DNA from: an uncultured Treponema sp.
Lineage (GTDB): Bacteria; Spirochaetota; Spirochaetia; Treponematales; Treponemataceae
Assembly (NCBI GenBank): GCA_937885235.1
Contig: CAKZZK010000126.1
Location: 1 to 29,244 of the forward strand
Direction: 5' to 3'
Length of the DNA: 29,244 nucleotides
The first letter of the stretch is position 1. The number at the start of each line of letters is the position of its first letter. A model generated the notes under the pieces. That model did not search any database. It was not told the origin of the DNA and saw only the letters and a list, made by a program, of their open reading frames with translations. Position numbers and translations under genes: made by a program. Of the stretch, positions 23,432-29,244 are shown one piece after another.

Positions 23432-24937
23432 ATGGACCGTCCCAAGATTTGCCTGACGCTGACTGGTGCTACGCTTGCAGAGGACCTTAAGACTCTCGAT
23501 AAATACCGCGACTATGTGGACATTGCGGAGCTGCGTGCAGATTTCCTGAACGATGACGACAGGCTTGTCGTAAAGCGTTTCCCTCAGATGGCGGGCATAC
23601 CGTGCATACTGACCCTGCGGCGCGTCATTGACGGAGGTATGTTCAAGGAGGGGGAGGCTGGCCGCACGATACTCTTTGCCCGTGCGCTTTCCTTTGCCGA
23701 GGCGAACAAGGACAAAAACTTCGAGTATGTGGACTTTGAGGAAGATTTCCGCGTGCCGAGCCTGCAGGATGCTGCCTTGGCTTTCGGCACAAAGGTCATC
23801 AGAAGCATACATGATATGAAAAATCCTGTCCCCAACCTCATACAGCGCGTGAAAGACCTGTGCACGACGGGCTTTGAAATCCCCAAGATTGCCTTTATGC
23901 CCCATTCCCTCGATGATGTGCGCATCCTCTTTGAAGAGGCTGCAAAGCTTGAATCAGGGGGGCACATACTCATAGCGATGGGGCCGCTCGGCGTGCCTAC
24001 CCGCATTCTGAGCGCCAAGCTGGGGAACTATCTTACCTACTGCTCTCCTGTTGAAACCGTGGAGAACGTGCCGAAGCTTTCGCAGCTTGACCCCATACAG
24101 CTTAACGATGTCTACCACTTTAAGTCCATCAGGCGGGATACCGCACTCTACGGCATTACCGGCTGGCCCCTTACCGCCACGTCAAGCCCCATGCTGCACA
24201 ACAGCGGCTTTAAGGGGCACAATATCAATGCCGTCTATGTGCCCGTGCGCTCGGAGAGCTTTGAGCAGGCGTTTGCCTTTGCGGATGCTGTCGGCTTCAA
24301 GGGAATGTCTGTCACTGTTCCCCACAAGGAACGTGTTCCCGCCGTCGTTGCACACTGCGATGAAAAAGTTCGGGCAATAGGTGCAAGCAACACCATCGTT
24401 AAGAAAGACGGCGTGTGGGCTGCCTATAACACAGATGCTTCCGGTTTTGCCCGTGCGATTTTGGGCTTCACCGGCTTCAAGGATTTGTCCGGCAAGAGGG
24501 TGGCCATCATCGGGGCGGGCGGGGCAGCGAGGGCTGTTGCGTATGCGGTCAAGATGCTTAAGGGCAAGGCGTGCGTATTTAACAGGACTGTCGTCAGGGC
24601 AAAGGAGCTTGCCGCTCTGTATGATTTTGAGTATGCGGGACTGATGTGGGAGCCTCGTGAAGCGCCGTACAAACTTTTGAAAAAGTACAGCGACATCATC
24701 ATACAGACAACGTCAAAGGGAATGAACTGCACTCCGCCGTCCACTGAGGAAAATGATCCTCTTTTCTTCTATAAATTTGTTGGCACGGAAATCCTTATGG
24801 ATATAGTGTATGTGCCGGAGGTGACGCCCATCATGGCTCGCGCTGCGGAAGCGGGCTGTGCGGTATGCAATGGCTACGATATGCTTCGCTATCAGGGCTA
24901 CGAGCAGTTTGAGCTCTTTACGGGCGAAGTATATTGA
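23432..24937 (+). CDS. aroDE: Fused 3-dehydroquinate dehydratase (type I) / shikimate dehydrogenase
   Basis: One 501-residue protein performs steps three and four of the shikimate pathway to aromatic amino acids. The N-terminal type I dehydratase (about 1-225) shows AELRADFL, VIRSIHDMKNP with the conserved His, and PKIAFMPHSLDD with the likely Schiff-base Lys. The shikimate dehydrogenase part (from about 240) shows GITGWPLTATSSPMLHNSGF and MSVTVPHKERV with its catalytic Lys. It also has GASNTIV, AYNTDASGFARA and the NADP loop IGAGGAARAVAYAV. The ATG at 23432 follows GGTGGAAG and lies right before the first strand (PKICLTLTG); longer in-frame starts (23375, 23390) add unlikely residues. rpiA follows 33 nt downstream. 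Confidence 0.95.
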   Translation: MDRPKICLTLTGATLAEDLKTLDKYRDYVDIAELRADFLNDDDRLVVKRFPQMAGIPCILTLRRVIDGGMFKEGEAGRTILFARALSFAEANKDKNFEYVDFEEDFRVPSLQDAALAFGTKVIRSIHDMKNPVPNLIQRVKDLCTTGFEIPKIAFMPHSLDDVRILFEEAAKLESGGHILIAMGPLGVPTRILSAKLGNYLTYCSPVETVENVPKLSQLDPIQLNDVYHFKSIRRDTALYGITGWPLTATSSPMLHNSGFKGHNINAVYVPVRSESFEQAFAFADAVGFKGMSVTVPHKERVPAVVAHCDEKVRAIGASNTIVKKDGVWAAYNTDASGFARAILGFTGFKDLSGKRVAIIGAGGAARAVAYAVKMLKGKACVFNRTVVRAKELAALYDFEYAGLMWEPREAPYKLLKKYSDIIIQTTSKGMNCTPPSTEENDPLFFYKFVGTEILMDIVYVPEVTPIMARAAEAGCAVCNGYDMLRYQGYEQFELFTGEVY

Positions 24938-24970
24938 CTTATATATAATAGAAAGATTTTGGAGGAAAAT

Positions 24971-25693
24971 ATGGCGCTTTCTCAAAACGAACAGAAGGTA
25001 CTTGCCGCAAAGACTGCCGTTGATACACTGATTGCGGAAGGAAAAATCTTCAGCGGTATGAAAATCGGTCTCGGTACAGGCTCTACGGCTATGCCCGCGG
25101 TAAAACGGCTTGCGGAGCGCATCGCTGACGGCAGCCTGCGGGACGTGAAGGCTGTTGCGACGAGCTTCCAGACAACGCTTGCCTGCGAGGAGCTGGGAAT
25201 TCCCGTCTTTACGCTCAATGACAAGGCTATAGGGGGCAGTCTTGACCTCGCCATAGACGGCGCGGATGAGATTGGTCCCGGCAACTCGCTCATCAAGGGG
25301 GGCGGGGCTGCGTTGCTTCGGGAGAAGATTATCGCTTATAACGCCAAGGTCTTTGCCATTGTGGCTGACAGCTCTAAGGTCGTTTCCTCTCACGGAACGG
25401 GTTTCGCGTTGCCCGTGGAAATCATCGCCGAAGCCCGCGTGCCTGTGCTCCGCGCTCTCGCAGAATTGGGAGCGTCCTGCGTGCTTCGCGAGGGCGTGCG
25501 CAAGGCGGGCCCCGTCATCACCGACAACGGCAATATGATTCTCGACTGCCTGTGGAAAGCGCCCGTCGATGCCGCTTCCATGGAAGACAGGATAAATGCC
25601 GTCACCGGCGTGGTGGAATGCGGCTTCTTCACCAAGCTGCATCCCGTCGCTTTCGTTGCCCATGCCGATGGCACTGTGGAACAGAGGCGGTGA
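24971..25693 (+). CDS. rpiA: Ribose-5-phosphate isomerase A
   Basis: RpiA interconverts ribose-5-phosphate and ribulose-5-phosphate in the pentose phosphate pathway. The 240-residue product has the signatures IGLGTGSTAMPAVKRLAE (phosphate loop), DGADEIGPGNSLIKGGGAA (active site with catalytic Asp and Glu) and REKIIAYNAK. Length is near normal (about 220-240). ATG 24971 is preceded by GGAGG at 24961-24965. A TATAAT at 24944-24949 may drive it separately from aroDE, but the TTGACT at 24934 is too close to serve as its -35. The barnase-type gene follows 30 nt later. Confidence 0.95.
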   Translation: MALSQNEQKVLAAKTAVDTLIAEGKIFSGMKIGLGTGSTAMPAVKRLAERIADGSLRDVKAVATSFQTTLACEELGIPVFTLNDKAIGGSLDLAIDGADEIGPGNSLIKGGGAALLREKIIAYNAKVFAIVADSSKVVSSHGTGFALPVEIIAEARVPVLRALAELGASCVLREGVRKAGPVITDNGNMILDCLWKAPVDAASMEDRINAVTGVVECGFFTKLHPVAFVAHADGTVEQRR

Positions 25694-25723
25694 TTTTGAG
25701 TACATTGTTAAAGGAGTAATCAG

Positions 25724-26746
25724 ATGAACAAAAAAATAGCCATTGCCGCAGGCATAGCGCTGCTGCTCGCAGGAGCCTTTGCCTTTACCCTCTTGCGGGG
25801 ACAACAGGAAACGCCCGCCGCACCGGAAACCTCGCTCATCATAGAGGAAGAAGAGAAAACACCCGTCCCCGTACAGACGGAAAGCCCCGCGCAGAACACG
25901 ATCCAGAGCACAGCGACGGAAACAACAGTATCCGCCAGCCATGCTCCCAGTACAGCCCTCTCGTTTACAGGCACTTCCCCCATAGACACAGACGCCATCA
26001 CAGAACAGGCAAAGGAAGCGCAAGCCATGGTCGAACAGGCGCTTGCCGATGCCAGGGAACAGGCGGCGGCGCTCGGTGAAGAAGCACAGGCAAAGATAGA
26101 AGCCATCAGCGAGCAGGCACAGCAGGAAGTGCAGCAGGCTCTGGAAACTGCGAAGGAACAGGGAAGCGCCATTGCAGAACAGGCAGCCACATCCGTGGAA
26201 GCAGCCAAGGAACAGGCGCAAACTTACAGCAAGGAAGCACAGGAACAGGCACAGGCGGCGATAAACAATGCCAAAGAACAGGCGCAGGAAGCCCTCAACG
26301 AACGCAAGGAAGCGGCAACAGCCGTGTTCGGTTCCACACTTTCAGGACTTTCAGGCAAGACAGGCGGACTCAGCACACAGATTGCAAAAAAAGCGCTCAA
26401 CGAAAAAGGCTCCTACAGCTCCAAGAACGACGTGGCGCTCTACCTTTACATCTACGGGCACCTGCCGCAGAACTTCATCACCAAGACAGAGGCGCGGAAA
26501 CTCGGCTGGACGGGCGGAGGGCTCGAAGCCTACGCGCCCGGCAAGAGCATAGGCGGCGACAGCTTCGGCAACCGAGAAGGAAAGCTGCCGGCAAAAGCGG
26601 GACGCACATATACGGAATGCGACATAGACACCAAAGGCAAGGATTCCCGCGGGGCAAAGCGCATCGTCTTTTCAAGCGACGGCCTCATCTACTACACGGG
26701 CGACCACTACGAAAGCTTCGAACTCCTCTACGACAGGAACAACTAG
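25724..26746 (+). CDS. Membrane-anchored, coiled-coil-stalked barnase-type ribonuclease
   Basis: A 340-residue protein in three parts. Residues 1-25 are a signal or anchor helix (KKIAIAAGIALLLAGAFAF) without a lipobox Cys, followed by a Pro/Thr/Ser-rich linker. About 88-205 form a Glu/Gln/Ala/Lys-rich helical stalk, likely a coiled coil. About 230-340 are a barnase domain: NFITKTEARKLGW, APGKSIGGDSFGNREGKLP and GDHYESF. Barnase residues Lys27, Glu73, Arg83, Arg87 and His102 correspond to Lys254, Glu298, Arg309, Arg313 and His328, so the enzyme should cut RNA. The ATG follows AAAGGAG. The barstar gene starts directly after its stop. Bacillus barnase is a free secreted enzyme of about 110 residues; the stalk is the unusual part. 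Confidence 0.93.
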   Translation: MNKKIAIAAGIALLLAGAFAFTLLRGQQETPAAPETSLIIEEEEKTPVPVQTESPAQNTIQSTATETTVSASHAPSTALSFTGTSPIDTDAITEQAKEAQAMVEQALADAREQAAALGEEAQAKIEAISEQAQQEVQQALETAKEQGSAIAEQAATSVEAAKEQAQTYSKEAQEQAQAAINNAKEQAQEALNERKEAATAVFGSTLSGLSGKTGGLSTQIAKKALNEKGSYSSKNDVALYLYIYGHLPQNFITKTEARKLGWTGGGLEAYAPGKSIGGDSFGNREGKLPAKAGRTYTECDIDTKGKDSRGAKRIVFSSDGLIYYTGDHYESFELLYDRNN

Positions 26747-27127
26747 ATGCAATACACGCTAGACCTCTCCCAAGCCCGCGACAAGGATGCGCTCCACGCA
26801 CTGCTTGCGCAGACGCTCCCCCTGCCATCCTACTACGGCAGGAACCTTGACGCGCTCTTTGATGTGCTCACAGATGCCCACGAGCTTTGGGATATATGCT
26901 TTACGCACTGCGCGGAAGCCGCCGCCGCGCTCGGGGACTATATGGACGCATTCCGCGCCACCATCACCGATGCAGTGCAGGAAGGCGCGGAAGTCTGCGC
27001 GCGCTGGGATGACGGCGAAAACCCCGCGGAACCGCAAGGCGCCCCATCAGCCGTTGCGGAGGATATCGATCAGATGGGAGCTGGCACCGAGCAGTTCGGG
27101 TCGCTCACAGGTGGCGAGGTGATATGA
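26747..27127 (+). CDS. Barstar-family ribonuclease inhibitor, extended C-terminus
   Basis: Barstar plugs the barnase active site and protects the producing cell. The 126-residue product carries LPSYYGRNLDALFDVLTD. Barstar's contact residues Tyr29, Asp35 and Asp39 occur here at the same numbers; Trp38 is Phe38. Asp75 falls where barstar has Glu76 if the EGA motifs are aligned. The ATG directly follows the stop of the barnase gene, so the two are co-translated. The barstar domain ends near residue 90; the remaining 35 or so residues are a low-complexity tail, most of it (81 bp) overlapping the 3' end of the opposing methyltransferase gene. The tail may come from loss of an original stop. Confidence 0.9.
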   Translation: MQYTLDLSQARDKDALHALLAQTLPLPSYYGRNLDALFDVLTDAHELWDICFTHCAEAAAALGDYMDAFRATITDAVQEGAEVCARWDDGENPAEPQGAPSAVAEDIDQMGAGTEQFGSLTGGEVI

Positions 27128-27835
27128 AAGAAAAGCCGCAAACTCCTCTTCATCGAGCGCGTTCAGCTCTCGGCGCAGGTAGTCTGCGGCTCCGTCCGCC
27201 GCGATAATCTTTATGCGCTCAAGCCCTGCTTCTTCACGCAGGGAATCGATGTCTTCAAGCCGCAGGTAGGTGTACAGCTCGTCTTCCCCCGCGACGGTGT
27301 GGTAATCTGCGCTGAGCTTCCCCGCGGCAAGCACCTCGCGGATGTGCCGCTGTTTGAAGCAGTAGGTCAGCACGCTGTATTCGTTCATTATGTATGCGGC
27401 AAAAATCACCCCGCCTTTCTTGGTGACGCGCATTGCCTCGGCAAAGGCACGGAGCATATCCTCCCTCGTGTGCAAGTGATAAAGGGGACCGAAAAGCAGC
27501 GTGAGGTCGAAAGCGGCATCGGGCAGAAAAGACAGGTTCCTCGCCTCTCCCGGCCAGCACCTCACCCCGCTGTGCTTGCCCTCAAGGATTTCCAGATTAT
27601 GCTTCACGGGCTCCACGGCAGTCACTTCATGCCCCTCCGCCGCAAGCGCCACAGCATAGCGCCCCGTCCCCGCCCCCACATCGAGGATTTTCACCGTCTT
27701 CCCCTGCGGAATAAAGTCATGGATATACTTCATAGACGTTGCAAACTCCACCTGCCCATGCCGTGTGCCCAGCCGGTGCTCCTCGTGGAATTTTGAATAG
27801 TAAGCTTCAAGCTTGGAAAAATCACGGGTATCCAT
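27047..27835 (-). CDS. SAM-dependent class I methyltransferase
   Basis: The 262-residue protein has a Rossmann methyltransferase core: VKILDVGAGTGRYAVALA (motif I, residues about 48-65), EVTAVEPV (motif II, acidic end of strand 2) and FDLTLLFGPLYHLHT (post-motif region). A separate C-terminal portion follows. The substrate is unknown; small molecules are typical for such proteins. ATG 27835 is preferred over an in-frame TTG at 27856, which would overlap the broken vapC. No strong Shine-Dalgarno site is seen. The 3' end overlaps barstar by 81 bp on the other strand. Confidence 0.85.
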   Translation of the reverse strand: MDTRDFSKLEAYYSKFHEEHRLGTRHGQVEFATSMKYIHDFIPQGKTVKILDVGAGTGRYAVALAAEGHEVTAVEPVKHNLEILEGKHSGVRCWPGEARNLSFLPDAAFDLTLLFGPLYHLHTREDMLRAFAEAMRVTKKGGVIFAAYIMNEYSVLTYCFKQRHIREVLAAGKLSADYHTVAGEDELYTYLRLEDIDSLREEAGLERIKIIAADGAADYLRRELNALDEEEFAAFLSYHLATCERPELLGASSHLIDILRNG

Positions 27836-27839
27836 ACGA

Positions 27840-28227
27840 TCAGAAATTTTCTTCAAACAACTGTAGCGGGAATAAAGCTTTCATCAATAGAAAATGCTTA
27901 TCGCAGGTAAAGAGCGGCACATTGTTCTGAATGGCATTCTGCGCAATCAGCAAGTCTGGAATGCCGACCTTGTTTATACCAGAACGCAAGTTTTTAGTCT
28001 GCATATACTCAATCTCATTCCAGTCAATTTGTAACTGGACTCTCGGAATTGAGAGCAAAAGAGAGCGCAGCTCCCCTTCCCCCCCGCCGATTGATTGACG
28101 GCAGCAACTCCGCAAGAATCACATCGTTAATACACAGCATATCCTTTTCAATCAAAAACTCCATTGAGTCTGCCGTGAGCCCATTATGAAAATAGTCAAT
28201 CCAAACAGATGTGTCAGCGAGGATCAT
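27840..28227 (-). pseudogene. vapC: VapC-type PIN-domain toxin gene, frameshifted
   Basis: The first half reads MILADTSVWIDYFHNG and NDVILAELLPSINRR. After a one-base shift the second reads GEGELRSLLLSIPRVQLQID, then NKVGIPDLLIAQNAIQNN and FTCDKHF. Together these form a full PIN nuclease with its acidic residues (Asp5, the Glu of AELL, the Asp of GIPDLL, the Asp of TCDKH). The break is at a G7 run (C7 on the plus strand, 28079-28085); six Gs would restore one frame of about 128 residues. As read, the product would lose the later metal ligands and be inactive. The gene overlaps vapB by 14 bp. Confidence 0.85.
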
Positions 28228-28417
28228 TCCGTCCCCTCAAAGCATCAAGGTCAATATCTAAATCCAATTTACCACGATAATTTTTCAATTTCTGCAAATC
28301 GGGTTTTACACTTCTCTGTTCAATAGATTGCGCATAATTATAAACAAGAAGCGTCTGTTCATAATCAAAGGTGTCTATGAGATTTTTTGTTTCTGTCCTA
28401 AGTGCAAGCGCTTCCAT
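28214..28417 (-). CDS. vapB: VapB-type antitoxin
   Basis: A 67-residue protein just upstream of and overlapping the vapC gene, as antitoxins usually are. Its end, YRGKLDLDIDLDALRGRND, is a typical toxin-binding tail of this antitoxin type. The N-terminal helices (TKNLIDTFDYEQTLLVYNYA) are less diagnostic. The ATG at 28417 follows GGAGGG, and a consensus promoter precedes it. It is intact although its toxin gene is broken, so it may now be unneeded or may act on related toxins. Confidence 0.8.
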   Translation of the reverse strand: MEALALRTETKNLIDTFDYEQTLLVYNYAQSIEQRSVKPDLQKLKNYRGKLDLDIDLDALRGRNDPR

Positions 28418-28461
28418 ACTTTGCCCTCCACTGCTTTTGTCTTTTGATTTCCTTGAAAGAA

Positions 28462-28490
28462 ATTATAATGCGGACAATTAGCGCTGTCAA
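28462..28490 (-). promoter_or_regulatory. Consensus sigma-70 promoter of vapBC
   Basis: On the minus strand a perfect TTGACA (28490-28485) and a perfect TATAAT (28467-28462) are 17 nt apart. Transcription would begin near 28456 and give a leader of about 40 nt ahead of vapB. Such a strong promoter usually needs repression, commonly by the antitoxin. Confidence 0.85.
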
Positions 28491-28589
28491 GTTTTGGTCG
28501 GTAAAGCGATTAGACAGCCTGTGACTTGTCCGCCCATTTTTGCTGTAGTTTTGCCTTGAATTCTGCATCGAGCAAAAAGCGTACTCCAA

Positions 28590-29162
28590 TCAACGGGCAG
28601 CAACGCGCGGCTTTTGTCCTCCGAGCTTGCCACGTATGTGAGCGGGCGCTACATCACAATCAACGTGAAGCCGCTGTCGTACAAGGAGTTTTTGTATTTC
28701 AACAAGGAAAAAGACAGCGCGGACGCCTTTCAGAAATTCCTCACCGTCGGGGGATTTCCGGGCTTGAAGGATATGATGGAAAAATACTACTTTGCGGACC
28801 AGGGGCTTTTGTTCCTGCTGCACGGCTACAGGGACAGCTACATAAACGGCATCCTTGAAAACATTTTGTTCACGGAACTTTTGCGGCGGAGCTACGCGGT
28901 TTACATCGGGAAGGCGGGTGATACGGAGATAGACTTCGTTGCCGTCAAGGGCGCGGAAACCATATACGTGCAGGTTGCCTATCTCCTCAGCTCCGAAGAA
29001 GCAAGGACCCGCGAATACCGCCCCCTGCGCGCGATTAACGACAATTACGCAAAGCTCATCCTGACGATGGACAACCTGCCGGAGTCAAACGACGGGGGGA
29101 TTATTCGGAAAAACATTCGGGAATGGCTTTTAACTCCGCAATCGATCATTCCTTCTGCATAA
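28590..29162 (+). pseudogene. Remnant of DUF4143 AAA ATPase gene
   Basis: The frame opens after a TGA at 28557 with no ATG, then shows STGSNARLLSSELATYVSG and INVKPLSYKEFLYFNKEK. The segments FLTVGGFPGLKD and EKYYFADQGLLFLLHGYRD follow. The end contains INGILENILFTELLRRSYAV, GDTEIDFVAVKGAETIYVQV and the final ATPase-family helix. Full-length members are about 400 residues. Here the N-terminal P-loop part is missing and about 110 residues between GGFPGLKD and MMEKYYFAD are absent in frame. It is therefore a gutted gene without ATPase motifs. On the other strand near 28510-28590 a short open tail (RFLLDAEFKAKLQQKWADK) may be the scrap of another gene. Confidence 0.85.
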
Positions 29163-29191
29163 CGTTGGCATATTTCGAGCTTTTCTTCGCG

Positions 29192-29244
29192 TAGAAGCCT
29201 TTATTAGAAAACCTAGAAGCCTTTACTAGGAAACCTAGAAGCCT
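29192..29244. repeat. 22-bp tandem repeat array, cut by window edge
   Basis: Units start at 29192, 29214 and 29236; the first two differ at two positions and the third is cut off by the window edge after 9 bases. Each begins TAGAAGCCTTTA. Palindromic CCTAG/CTAGG ends recur across units. The period equals that of the array at 7558, although the sequence differs. The number of copies is unknown. Confidence 0.8.

Noticed and set aside
24934..24949. TTGACT plus TATAAT as the rpiA promoter
   Set aside because: The boxes are only 4 nt apart, so the TTGACT cannot be the -35; the -10 alone is kept as weak evidence.

Overview
The window looks like chromosomal DNA from a flagellated spirochaete, most likely a moderately GC-rich Treponema. 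This rests on gene content: an flgM with its own sigma-28-type promoter, a bacterial XPB helicase with its conserved partner, a fused aroD-aroE gene, InlB-repeat and SUMF1-type remnants, and an Rpn-type nuclease. The genus is an inference from family knowledge, because no rRNA or tRNA gene is present.

Layout. 1-5327 (minus): ftsK, a GH18-domain lipoprotein and a DUF763 gene cut by the left edge form one probable operon. 5328-7937 is an accessory stretch: a long leader with a 41-codon ORF, a frameshifted InlB-repeat lipoprotein, an Rpn nuclease gene, a 22-bp tandem repeat array and a scrap of an Ig-like domain gene. 7938-14586 is housekeeping: rsmI, flgM, a metal-site-less iron-alcohol-dehydrogenase homologue, a SPOUT RNA methyltransferase, an ATPase-HDOD fusion, an unknown membrane protein, lspA and a small membrane protein. 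14624-15129 is a frameshifted, truncated SUMF1-type gene. 15219-25693 holds tex, divergent XPB helicase with its partner, nhaC, and divergent aroDE followed by rpiA. 25724-27127 is a barnase homologue on a membrane-anchored coiled-coil stalk followed directly by its barstar. 27047-29244 ends with a methyltransferase, a vapBC pair with broken vapC, a gutted DUF4143 ATPase gene and another 22-bp tandem repeat cut by the right edge.

The points most worth following are these. (1) The tethered barnase plus barstar unit, with every catalytic residue intact. (2) Six transcription units whose -10 box lies 7-10 nt from the start codon with no convincing Shine-Dalgarno site, suggesting leaderless mRNAs, while operon-internal genes have strong sites. 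(3) Three genes broken at G/C homopolymers, which means phase variation, decay or sequencing error. (4) The XPB helicase and its co-translated partner, a likely repair module. (5) An autoregulatory sigma-28 promoter for flgM.
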